Positions 1-9,599 of a DNA stretch of 64,000 nucleotides are shown piece by piece. The notes under the pieces are model-generated. The model saw only the letters and a list, made by a program, of their open reading frames with translations. It was not told the DNA's origin and searched no databases. How positions within the stretch are numbered: the stretch's first letter is position 1; every line of letters starts with the position of its first letter. Position numbers and translations under genes: made by a program. This DNA comes from Persicaria tinctoria. Lineage: Eukaryota > Streptophyta > Magnoliopsida > Caryophyllales > Polygonaceae. The stretch spans positions 12,878,001-12,942,000 of the forward strand of contig JBANSL010000002.1 of NCBI GenBank assembly GCA_037127255.1, written 5' to 3'.

Positions 1-1981
1 AACCCTCCGAACACATCATCACGTCCACGTCGAGCTGAGGTCGCTTGTGGACGAGGTCGAGCAGCATTTCGAGCAGCAAGCGCTTCTTCTCTCTCAAACC
101 TTTCCCTTACCTCCTTGTATGGCAACGGGTTGGTTCTGCAGGCATTCCTCAACCTCCGAGGCCTCCCCTTCCTTCGGACGCTTGCTGATGAGGGTGGGTG
201 CAGCTCATCCTCGCATACATCGTTGAAAGTCGTGTATGAAGATGACAGCTCATACGGCAGTGGGGTGTCGTCGAGGTCAGTCCATGACAAATCCATCCAG
301 AACGGGTGGATGTCCTCGGCGGGTATCGGAGTACCGGAGTTGACGTATGCCTGAATCTCATGGACACAAGGGATCCCGTAACAAACCCTCCAATGTCGGT
401 CCGTGCATACCGGAGGAACCTTTTGGTTCACGACGTCCTGCCACATCGTGTACAGATAATCGAAGCACTTTTTGGAGATTAAAGTCTTTACCTCATCGAA
501 AAGGTTGACTTTATACGCCGATGTTGGCCATTTGAAGCGGTCGATCTCCAAAGCAGTTTGCAGCTCATGCAGTTGACAATCGTTGACTCTATGGATTGCA
601 TCGATCGCGATGCGGAAGTCACCAGTCGATGAGTGAAGTGCCTCCTTCAGAACCTTGTGTTGACCCTCAACTCTGTACACATTGAAGTACATACCACTAA
701 ATATTCGATATTATATCTTATTGTAATGGGAGATATGAAGTAAGGTTGTACCTGTTTGTCGTACGAGTGCCGAGATGGAAGACATTATCTACGTAGCATC
801 GTACGATGCTCCTGTTGTATGGAAGCCAAACCGACTCTAAATACGCCACCACACCTGGGAATGGGTGCCATGCAGCGTGTAGCGCCCGACGACGTCGGTT
901 GAATGATTCCTCCGACCTCGATTCGAACAGCCCCCAACAGTTGCCCTTAAAGATGCCAGCGTGGTTTAAATTCTTCGTGATCTTCAGAGGAGCTTCCTCG
1001 CATCTTCTCGTCACGTGTAACCAACAAAGGAGATGTTGGACGTTGGGGAAGACAACATTCAGCGCCGCCAAGAGACCTAGCTCTCGCTCAGTCATGATAG
1101 CTTGAGGTTGAACCGTCCCAAGCAAGATTTGAAGTTGTCGCAACACCCAGGCGTATGTGTCTTCGTTCTCTTGCGACATGAAGGCATAGGCGATGCAGTA
1201 AGTATTGCCTGAGGGTGTGAACCCGACCACCTCGCACAAAGGAATCCCATATCTGCAAGTGTAAATATGTTACATATAAAATACTTTATAATTGGCTATA
1301 TGTGCAATAATGTAATCGTAATTAAGTAACTTACGCATTTATTTTGTATGTGTTGTCCATTATGATGACGTAATGGAACCTTTGGAGAAGGTGTATCCCG
1401 TCGGGATGCGCGAGGAAAAGGTCGCTCAAGACGTTTTCGTCATCTGGATGTCGTCTGAAGTCGTAGTAGTACCCTCTTTCCCGCAGATGGTGCAAGGTAT
1501 CCTGGGTCATCGTCCGACTACCTCTTTCTTCGGCGACCACCATGGTGAGCGTGTTGGTAAAGCTCTTCCTTGACGTGACGCTGGTCTCATCCAACTGCCT
1601 CAATCCGTACCCAATGGATTTTGGAGGAGTGCCAATTTCCTTCATCCACCTCGCCATCTTCTTTTCCCCCTCTATCATCTGTCCGGCGATGGCGTGACCC
1701 TTCAAGCTCGTGGAAAGCCCGTGGTTATAGTGACCTGGCGGAGCTTCGTGTCCGTGTAGAGAGAATGGACAACCACTTATCTTCGATTGCGTGCTCCGGA
1801 GCTTCCTCCCGCGTGGTCGGTACTCCCCAAACTGCTCGCAAGCAAGGAGAACCCCGCCTGGACGATTCGACGCCCCCGTCCAAGACCGCTTGATTACTAA
1901 AATCATGCAGTGTCTCCGACCCAAGTCCTTGAAATGCGTAACCATTTCGTCACGGTCATTCCAAACCCTTGGGTCCGACAA
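1..1981 (-). CDS. FAR1/MULE-type transposase gene, 3' end beyond the window
   Basis: This encodes a Mutator-like (MULE) transposase of the FAR1/FHY3-related type, expected to act on DNA in the nucleus. Three exons are seen on the minus strand: 1981-1335, 1252-752 and 672-1, and the frame stays open through both junctions to the window edge. The first exon has a FAR1-like N-terminal DNA-binding region rich in Cys/His and ends in the MDNTYK motif of the transposase core. The second continues the MULE DDE domain (LCEVVGFT, then the LLCWLH motif) and ends in GTRTTNR. The third carries a C..H region (CYGIPCVHE) in SWIM-finger position and a basic RKGRPRRLRN stretch. The upstream end is not resolved: 1981 is only where a TTG-led open frame begins, and another 5' exon is likely above 2009. 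No premature stop is seen, so it could be functional or recently active. A domesticated FAR1-related gene is the alternative. Confidence 0.8.
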
Positions 1982-2242
1982 CTCAAACGTAAAGTCTCGA
2001 AACTATATTCACATAATTGGAAATATGAACAAAACGAAAGGAATACGAAATATGTTCACTCTACGAAACCTATCCGTACCTGGGATACTTGGAGACGAGG
2101 ATTGCTTTGCGGCTCGGCCATAACGATTCTAGCGGCGAAAGAATATATCGAAAGAAGTCGGACTTTGTTTTGGAGTGCGGAATCAAGATGTCCTCCTTCG
2201 CTTCAAATAGGCACTGTTGCGTTAATTGTAAGTAGAACCCTG

Positions 2243-2262
2243 GCACGTCCTTAAGGACGTGC
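2243..2262. repeat. 20-bp perfect palindrome with ACGT cores
   Basis: The bases GCACGTCCTTAAGGACGTGC form a perfect inverted repeat. The identical palindrome occurs at 48711-48730 and 48800-48819, and with one mismatch at 50188-50207. It directly precedes a tandem array built from a related ACGT-containing unit. Confidence 0.85.
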
Positions 2263-2268
2263 TAGGGG

Positions 2269-2400
2269 GCAGCACGTCGTTGACAACGCGCAGCACGTCG
2301 TTGACAACGTGCAGCACGTCGTTGACAACGTGCAGCACGTCGTTGACAACGTGCAGCACGTCGTTGACGATGTGCAGCATGTCCTTGACCACGTGCAGTT
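2269..2400. repeat. Tandem array of a ~21-bp ACGTCGTTGAC unit
   Basis: About six head-to-tail copies of a 21-bp unit (core CAGCACGTCGTTGACAACGTG) are seen. The first copies are nearly identical and the last two are diverged. The array lies just upstream of the minus-strand FAR1/MULE gene. It could be a subterminal repeat block of a transposon or a small minisatellite. Confidence 0.85.
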
Positions 2401-2404
2401 TCGA

Positions 2405-2455
2405 CAAACCCTAAAACCCTAGCCAAACCCTTAACCCACCAAACCCTAAACCCTA
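2405..2455. repeat. Degenerate interstitial telomere-like repeats
   Basis: The stretch is made of AAACCCT-type units, some perfect and some altered (AAACCCTTAACCC, AAACCCTAAACCC). AAACCCT is the usual plant telomere repeat. The array is short and internal to the chromosome, so it is either an interstitial telomeric remnant or a telo-box-like regulatory stretch. Confidence 0.6.
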
Positions 2456-2619
2456 GCACGTCTTTGTATCAAGTATGAGGATACGGATCTCCAAGGTAGT
2501 CGCAAGAGTGTCGATCTACTTCGACAATCTGTTTCTGTGCTCCTTCACAAATCCTGAGGGAAGTTCCTAACCAAAATATGCAGGAAAGCATTATAAACAA
2601 CATACACAATCTGGTTTCA

Positions 2620-2700
2620 CGTTTTCGTTATCGGGCAACCTTATCATATTAACGTTTTCGTTTTCGTTATCGGGCAACCTTATCATATTAAAGTTTTCGT
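2620..2700. repeat. Short direct duplication (~43-bp period)
   Basis: The segment with CGTTATCGGGCAACCTTATC occurs twice, at about 2624 and 2667. It lies in the AT-rich spacer between the array and the 3' end of the PMD gene. Confidence 0.7.
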
Positions 2701-2821
2701 TTTTTATTTTTACGTTCAATATGACTCTGAAGAAATGAGAAGAGTCTAATAGAAATATAGAGATAGAGACAAAATCCGTAATATAAAAGTATAATATCAA
2801 GATAGAAATTGCAAAAGTACA

Positions 2822-5216
2822 TCACTGGTCTACAGGATGGCGTACAACATGATCCAAAATCTCCGTCACCTCGTCCAATAGCTGCTCAATGCGAGGGTCG
2901 CTAGCCAGGGCCCTCAAATAGCCCTCGAACTCACGAAAGCGGGCTAACAGCGCCGGATGGATGACGGGAGGTTGAGGGAGGTCCACCCATGGGTCCATGT
3001 CGATCGGGTGGACGGGCGCCGGCGGGTCGTGATGGGGTGGCGTGGTCGACAGCACGTACGGCCGGCTCTGCGACGCGTACCAAGGCAAGTAATCTGCAGT
3101 GACACCGGCCTGGCAATCCTCGCTGGTGCGCCTGTGCTCGGCCAGCCTGTAGAAGCGACCCTCGTCCTGCATGTCCTGCCACCTGTTGTGGCCCGGGGCA
3201 AACACGACGATGTACCTCGCGTTCTTCAGGGTCGTGTCGCGGCAGACCTGATCCGGCGCGATGACGGCCTGCAGGATCCCCTGGACCCGTCCGAACTGCC
3301 GGAGGCACCTATCGGGCATATACGGCTCCTCCTCCCCGCAGAAGGTGATGGTGCCCCGATAGGTGGACTGACGATACTAGCCGTCGAAGTCCAGATCACG
3401 CCCAAAAGGCATCCACCGGACCTACAGTTAAACAAATCAGATGTAATTCATAGCTAAGAATTATAAGTGATATAGATAGAGTCTCGAATACATACATCAT
3501 CGACGGTAAGACGGTCCACCTCGTCCCGCAGCTCCCGGATCTTTTTCAGCTTCTAGTCGTCCTTCATGCGCTGTGGCGCCTTCAGACCGATGAACTTCGC
3601 GTAGAAGCGAGGGTCATCCTTCCTAGCCGGGTCGCTGGACAAATCACCTCGGAAGCGAGGGAAGTACGCCCATATCCAAACCTTGACACAGAAAAGTATG
3701 TCGTTAGCATATATTTTAAATATTTGTAAAGTAAAACTCTAACTCAACGGTCTTGTACCTGTAGGATCGGCGTGCAGCTGTCTATGCCCTTCGCACCTGA
3801 GCGGGTAGCCTCGCCTAGGCCCCTGTACAGACATGCGAGGGCACCTGCAGCCCATGCAAGGGTGGCCGTACGTGGGATGTCCCAAATAAGGCCGAATATC
3901 CTCCATGGGATCCGGCTCTGCGACTTGTCCACAAACAAAGTCGCGGCGAGAGCGATGGCCATGTACGTCCTGTGCAGAAACAGACGCTGTGCAGGGTCAT
4001 CCTGGGGCTGCCCCCCTCCCACATGCGTGCGCAGCCGAATCTGCTCAGGATCAGCCGCGGCCTCTGGGTCATCGACGGGGGCGGGGTCGACGAGCGACCC
4101 GTGTCTCTGCTACCACTGTGTAGTAAACCCAGTCAATGGAGGGCCACCAGCGTGTCTGTATGACTTTAGAGTCGCAGGGGTGAGCTGGTAGTACTCCGCG
4201 ATGGCGGGAACCAAAGCGCCCGCGGGCAGATGTGACGTGCAGGGCTGGTCATCAATCGGAAGTCCCATCAGACATGCAACATCGTGGAGCGTGATGGTCA
4301 TCTCGCCCCATGGAAAGTGGAAGGAGCTGGTCTCCGGGTGCCAATGCTCCAAAAAGGCCGTGCAGGTGAACTCGTCGACACACTGCCAGTGGAGGAACCT
4401 CAGCTGGGGGATGCCGGATGGGAGCAGATCCTGCACCCAGGTCCCCGTGCCCTCAAATATGTAGGGCTCGAAAGGTTGCAAGTGAGTCGCCCGGTGGTGG
4501 AACTTCAGCAGCGGCAGCTCCACCGTAGGATCTCTCCACACCTGGTACGCACGGTGATGTCTGTAAGACACAAGCAGCTCTCTCGGCGGCAATAAAGGGT
4601 CGACCTGCACAGCCGGTGCGGCAGTCTGCGCAAGGATGGGCTCAGGCTCTACCTATGGGCCCCTCTAGCCTTGAGTCTGCCCCTCCTGACCGTCGTTAGC
4701 CTCCTCAACGACGTCAGGGATCACATCATCTGCAGAGCCCAAGGAGATCGCCGTTGGTGTGGCGGAGGTCGAAGGCTCGGGCTCGTGTGTGCCGGATGTA
4801 GAAGCCTCTGGGACGGCTGGAGTAGAAGCTACTGGCGGCACGGCCGAAGTAGAAGTCTCCGGAACGGCTGAAGTAGATGCCTCCGGGATGGTCGGTGGAA
4901 CACGAGTAGGCGGTCTACCCATGTCGGCCCGTCGCCCACCGACTACGTCGGTAATACAGCTACTCAAAACATCAGCGGGCTGTAAAGATGGCTGCAATCC
5001 CATCATCGCATCGCCCGAACAATCCCAACCTGGCAGACCCTTCCAGAAGCTGTCGTGCTCGTCGGCCGGAGGCGTCCCCATCGACGGCTGTAAGCGCTCT
5101 GCAGACGCAAGTAGATCGTCGACTGTCTGATTGGGGGGTGCCGTAGACTCCTGTACTTGGTTGACCGCTGCCCGGTCGCCGAACCTAATAGGCCGAAGGG
5201 TACCATCACCCCTCAT
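2822..5216 (-). pseudogene. Plant mobile domain (PMD/MAIN-like) gene interrupted by five TAG codons
   Basis: The protein belongs to the plant mobile domain family (MAIN/MAIL1-related; often labelled phosphatase-7 long form homologue), widespread both as host genes and inside transposons. Three exons, 5216-3759, 3681-3496 and 3421-2822, join at GT..AG borders into one frame of 748 codons. The N-terminal ~180 residues are low-complexity with Ser/Thr/Pro repeats. The PMD core follows (WVQDLLPSGIPQLRFLHW, then DVACLMGLPID, LAATLFVDKS, LACLYRGLGEATRS, VWIWAYFPRF). Five in-frame TAG codons lie at 4665-4667, 4653-4655, 4110-4112, 3553-3555 and 3377-3379. No frameshift and no other stop was found. 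The start is the ATG at 5214-5216. With the neighbouring FAR1/MULE gene on the same strand it may once have formed one PMD-carrying transposon. I infer it no longer makes full-length protein. Confidence 0.8.
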
Positions 5217-5234
5217 GAGCCTCCCTGCCTGTTA

Positions 5235-5700
5235 TTATGATCCAGTTGAATATTAATGTATTTTAATGTCTTTTGATGTATTTTAATATATTTTCATATG
5301 TTTTATTGTCTTTTATTATATTTTAATGTTAATTAAGTATTACAATTATATTTTAATTTTTTTTATTGTATTCAATTTTAATTTATTTTTATGTATTTGA
5401 ATATATTTCAATATATTTTAATGTTAATTAAATAATTTTGAAGTATTTTAATATTTTTTAATGTTTTTTATTATCTTTCAATATAAATTTATTTTTATCT
5501 ATTTGACTATATTTTAATATATTTTAATGTTAATTAAATAATTTTGAAGTATTTTAATATTTTTTAATGTTTTTTATTATCTTTCAATATAAATTTGTTT
5601 TTATGTATTTGAATATATTTTAATATATTCAAATATATTTTAATGTTAATTAAATACTTTTGAAGTTTTATAATATATTTTAATGTTTTTTATTGCCTTT
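5235..5700. repeat. AT-rich satellite with ~106-bp period
   Basis: Almost pure A/T sequence. Three consecutive units starting near 5384, 5490 and 5595 match closely (shared TTTTAATGTTAATTAAATA and TTTTTTATTATCTTTCAATA blocks), a period of about 106 bp. Shorter AT repeats flank it. No coding potential; 5700-5903 continues as AT-rich DNA with nothing recognised. Confidence 0.75.
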
Positions 5701-5903
5701 TAATTGTAATTTTTTTTATATACTATCTATTATATTCTATCAAATTACAACTATATTCTTTTCTATCAAACTATATACAATAAAAAAAACATTATAATAT
5801 ATAAATAAATCAAAAAATATATTTTCAATTATATTCTATCAAGCAATATATATTATCAATCATATATTCTATAAACTTCTATTCTAAAACTATATTATAA
5901 TCT

Positions 5904-6230
5904 CACTACAAAAAAAAATTACTTTTGAAACGGCTCTCTACCGTCGCAAAAACTAGTATTGCCGTCGCAAAAAACCATTTGCGACGGCTATGCGACTGCA
6001 AATCATCGGTCGCTAGCCCTATGGTAGCAAATAATCATGAGTGACGGCATATGCCGTTGCAAATTATTTGCGACGGTTATTTGCGACGGCATTGGCTGCA
6101 CCTGAAATTCGGCCAAATGGCTTAAAACACCTTTTCCCGCCCTTTTTCCCGCCTTTTCCTTTCTGACGCGGCATGGCTTTTTGCAACGGCACATACATGT
6201 CGTTGCTAATGGGTTTATCAAATTTATTTT
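5904..6230 (+). mobile_element. Truncated CACTA-type element, left end
   Basis: The end begins CACTACAAAAAAAAATT, the usual plant CACTA terminus. It is followed by at least six subterminal repeats of the CCGTCGCAAA/TTTGCGACGG type in both orientations up to about 6090. No matching GTAGTG end was found before the LTR element at 6906, so the right end is missing or lies beyond a later insertion. No transposase coding sequence is present. Confidence 0.65.
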
Positions 6231-6264
6231 AGAAAAAATAAATGAGAAATGAATTTGTTATAAT

Positions 6265-6334
6265 AGCCTATGCGGGACTTGAACCCGCATCTTTGTGCGT
6301 GAACACACCGCTCTACCATTTGAGCTAATAGGCT
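6265..6334 (-). tRNA. tRNA-like pseudogene, anticodon loop damaged
   Basis: On the minus strand a 7-bp acceptor stem (AGCCTAT/ATAGGCT) pairs perfectly. The D arm is GCTC..GAGC, and the T arm is GCGGG-TTCAAGT-CCCGC. The anticodon arm pairs as GTGTG/CGCAC but leaves a loop of only four bases (TTCA) instead of seven, so no normal anticodon can be read. The overall sequence resembles plant tRNA-Ile. Box A and box B are both recognisable. It is most likely a pseudogene or tRNA-derived repeat. Confidence 0.6.
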
Positions 6335-6900
6335 TAAAAATTAACAAGAGAAACTCTATTCCATCATTCATATCACTTAACCCCTTTCCCCCTCATTCAT
6401 CCAGCTAGTAAGTGAGTGATTAAAAAGAGCATGTATTTGACCAACTGTTTAGTTGCTAATATCTAGAATAAATATTTTCTTGGGTAAGAAAACATATGGT
6501 TACGCAATATTAATACCCAATGCAAGTGAATGAAATATTCAAGAATCAAGATACCTCCATAAGTAACATATTAAAGTTAAATTGGGACATTTTTGGGTCC
6601 ACAAAAAGAAATCTGTAGTACTTTTCTAAAGATTCAAGCGGAAGACTATATGATATTTTTTCCTAATCTCTAAAAAGACTTTTCTAAAGATTTAAGACTT
6701 TGTGATATTTTTTGCTCATCTTTAACAAGACTTGGTGATGTATCTCATATATTTAAAATTTATTTTTAATCAGACTTTGTGTAACTTATGTTATCCTAGT
6801 ATTGATGAGTTGTGCCATGGAAATGCTAGTCTTAGGCCTGTTTTAGTTTAAACTGGAAGCCAACAAGAGAATTATAAGCAACCTAGCAGTAAAGTGAATT
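6335..6900. other. Unassigned AT-rich spacer
   Basis: No gene, RNA or repeat is recognised between the tRNA-like sequence and the LTR retrotransposon insertion point. Only short AT-rich stretches with stops in all frames are seen. Confidence 0.6.
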
Positions 6901-6905
6901 CATAC

Positions 6906-8384
6906 TGATAAGACATATTTAAGTAGTGTTAATATAGGCATTTAGATGTGTTTAGGTAGGGTAAAATGCATGAGTTTAAAGTAGTTTTCATGTTTTCATT
7001 ATTTTTCAATTAGAGTCGGAATCTACAAGTTTTGTGCATGATTTCAGGTGATTGCAAAGAGGTGAAGCTAAGCTCGAGCCAATGCTCAAAGATTGGACGA
7101 AAATAGAAGAGAACGAGAGCCGAAGAGAGGAGCTAAACATACAATTGATTGGAGCTGTCCAGGTTGGCGACGCTGCACTAAAACGAGTCGTTTGAAGGCT
7201 GTAGTTATCGGATCGGGGCGTACTTATACTTGTTGGAAAGAGGATTCGAAGACCTACAACTTTCGTGTTTACGACTTTTCCAAATTCAGCCTTGAAAACA
7301 GAGAAAACGGGACGTCAATATGGCTGCTGTAAGAAACTCGGGTGGAGCAAGTAGAACTCGGCCGAGTTATATGGTGGCGAGCCCGAGTTTTGTGTCGATT
7401 GCAAGAGAGAGCCGTTACACAGAAGGATGCTAATTTTCTTTTAATTATTAATTTAATTTGGAACAAAAGTGGGGAGATGAAACGTTGTTTTTCTGAAAAG
7501 AAGAAGGTAAGCTTTTGTTTTTAGTCAGGAGCATGGAACGAACAGGTTTGGTACGAGGAACCATGGGAGACTTTTGTTTTTATTTCTTTTCAACAATAAA
7601 CAACTAAATTCCTTTGCTTGGGGAGATTAATCGAAGCTTCAGGTTTGCAATTTCATTGTGAGATTTCTAATTCTTTATACTCCTCTCTGAATATTATTGA
7701 TTCTCTGCGCTGATTGTTTAGGGTTTTCGTGAATTTCCGTTAGTCTGATCAACTGATGCCTTTTCATGATAATCTATAGCTAGATATAGGTAATTTCTGG
7801 TTGAATTATCTATATTCTTGAGTAGCAAAATATAAATCTCTGAAACTGGTTGATTTAGGGATTTGTATAAAGAATTGATTTGCAATTGATGCAATAACTG
7901 GTTGTGCGCGTCGATTTTCTTTGTTGATTTCCTTTAAGCTTAATCGATTATTGAATTGAATCTTGATAGTTTCAGGGTTATTTGATAATTAGGGTTTTCA
8001 GGGTCTGGTTGTCCTGTTAACTAGATTCGATAAGGAATTGGATTCAAAAGACATAGTCTTTCCACAACAAAGTGTTTAAGAGGAAGTTATCTATTCGATT
8101 TCGATGATCAATGAACAAACCTGATTGCTGAGATTGATTGACCTAAGTTATTTATCTCATATTTGTTGAATCAATTTGTTTAGTTTGATTCCTTTTGCTT
8201 TTTACTTAGTTAGACTGAATCATCATAATCCCCCCTCTTTGTTTCTTTAGTTCTTATTTAGCACACTTGACTTGCATACAAATCATTGACTCTCTGTGGG
8301 ATCGACCCGTACTTGCCAAACTACATTAGTTAGGCCAGTCGGTTATATTTGATAGGATTTAAGGCGACTGAAAATCCTTTGTCA
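6906..8384 (+). repeat. 5' LTR
   Basis: 1479 bp, TG...CA termini, matching the 3' LTR in length and, apart from one base seen at 7262, in sequence. It contains two ACTCGG-type inverted motifs near 7333-7395. The short ORFs inside it are not genes. Confidence 0.95.
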
Positions 8385-8388
8385 AATT

Positions 8389-8406
8389 TGGCGCCGTTGC
8401 CAGGGA
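8389..8406 (+). other. Primer binding site (tRNA-Asp type)
   Basis: TGGCGCCGTTGCCAGGGA is complementary to the 3' end of plant tRNA-Asp, CCA included, with one mismatch. It lies four bases after the 5' LTR and is the usual site for priming minus-strand DNA in Athila-like elements. Confidence 0.85.
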
Positions 8407-8512
8407 GTCAAGTTGTTATTTGTGTGCTTGTTTTTGTGTGTTAATTTAGCTACTAACTTTTGTTGTGAACCTATCTTACGGTTCACAATACATATGTTAC
8501 TAACAGTTTAAG

Positions 8513-9598
8513 ATGTTGAGATTATTGCAGTTCGAAGGTGAAAACTTTCACCTATATCTCACTAGGTTGCAGAGGTGTGTGGACATCCGCAATGTGCGGG
8601 GTTTCCACGATAGTTTGCGAGATATGGTTGTCTGCGTTGTAGAGGGAATGACTGCTGAGACAAAGGCGCATGCTATATACATGAGTGGCGGAAGTCTAGC
8701 ACGGTTAGGTTTGGTGGGAATTTGGGATCTTATCTGCTACATGGGTCACCAGGCGTTGCAGGAAGTGTCCTTTGCCCAAGAACCTCAACCAATGGATTAC
8801 TTCGACGCATCTTTGGAGTATCTATCCAAGGCCTCCTATGAGGAGAATGAGCAATTGTGTCAGCAGATCACTCAACTAGATGAACGAGTGCATCAAATGG
8901 TCCAAGTGGGGAATGATATACTAGCATGTGAAGCGGGTGAACTACCGTCTCAACCGGTGGCTAACCCGATAGAGAGCCTCACCATGAACACCCTAGGGAG
9001 TGGCAAGGACCTGTTTATTACACCCGAGGGAAGCTTAGAAGGTCATGAAGATGAAGGTGAGTGTGTGCTTCCTATTCCTCCCTCATTGAGTTCATTCGAG
9101 TCTACTCCGCTACCTCCCCTGCCCTTAAGCTATGAGCATGATAATGTTTTGGCGGAGGAGGATATGTTCGCAGACGATGACAGTTTCTTCAGCGATGAAG
9201 AGGAGAGTACACTACTTCCTGACATGGAGTATCATGAGTCGACGCATGAGATCCCATGTGATTTATTGTCTCCTCCGTTCGATGAGATTGTCCCGAGCTC
9301 GCCTATCAAGGAACAAAGTCCGGAGCTGATTCATGTGGCTCCTGAGCAAAGAACTGATATCCTCTGCAATGATGAGAAGGTTGGTGATTATGTCGACCCT
9401 TGGGCTCATTACTTCGACATACCACCAATGGAACTGAATTGGTGGTTCTACATACCCGCGGCGGAGATTCACACTCGGACATATGATGAGTTGAGGACAT
9501 ACTTTGACTTCAACTTATTTGTATGTAGTGCCCGCTTACCTAGATGGTGTGCACAAGAGTTTGATTTGCTGCTGAGGGCACTGACGATGTCTGAATGA
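8513..9598 (+). CDS. Element-encoded 361-aa protein, possibly gag-derived
   Basis: A single uninterrupted frame in the retrotransposon interior, starting with the ATG at 8513. Residues 1-90 (LQFEGENFHLYLTRL onward) sit where gag begins and have a gag-like helical composition. Residues 105-130 may form a coiled coil. The middle (150-285) is acidic and Ser/Pro-rich (DEEESTLLPDMEYHE). The C-terminus is aromatic (PWAHYFDIPPMELNWWFYI). No zinc knuckle (CX2CX4HX4C) or protease DSG/DTG motif is seen. In autonomous relatives a gag-pol frame would occupy this place. Function unknown; it is either a truncated gag or a lineage-specific protein. Confidence 0.55.
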   Translation: MLRLLQFEGENFHLYLTRLQRCVDIRNVRGFHDSLRDMVVCVVEGMTAETKAHAIYMSGGSLARLGLVGIWDLICYMGHQALQEVSFAQEPQPMDYFDASLEYLSKASYEENEQLCQQITQLDERVHQMVQVGNDILACEAGELPSQPVANPIESLTMNTLGSGKDLFITPEGSLEGHEDEGECVLPIPPSLSSFESTPLPPLPLSYEHDNVLAEEDMFADDDSFFSDEEESTLLPDMEYHESTHEIPCDLLSPPFDEIVPSSPIKEQSPELIHVAPEQRTDILCNDEKVGDYVDPWAHYFDIPPMELNWWFYIPAAEIHTRTYDELRTYFDFNLFVCSARLPRWCAQEFDLLLRALTMSE

Positions 9599-9599
9599 G

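Noticed and set aside
2269..2400. CRISPR-like regular repeats
   Set aside because: Units are contiguous with no spacers, and the DNA is a plant nuclear chromosome.
2957..3457. 166-codon plus-strand frame opposite the PMD gene
   Set aside because: It is the complement of the GC-rich PMD exon, which matches a known family on the minus strand.
7093..7332. 79-codon frames repeated at 7093 and 12709
   Set aside because: They are the same LTR sequence twice, not duplicated genes.
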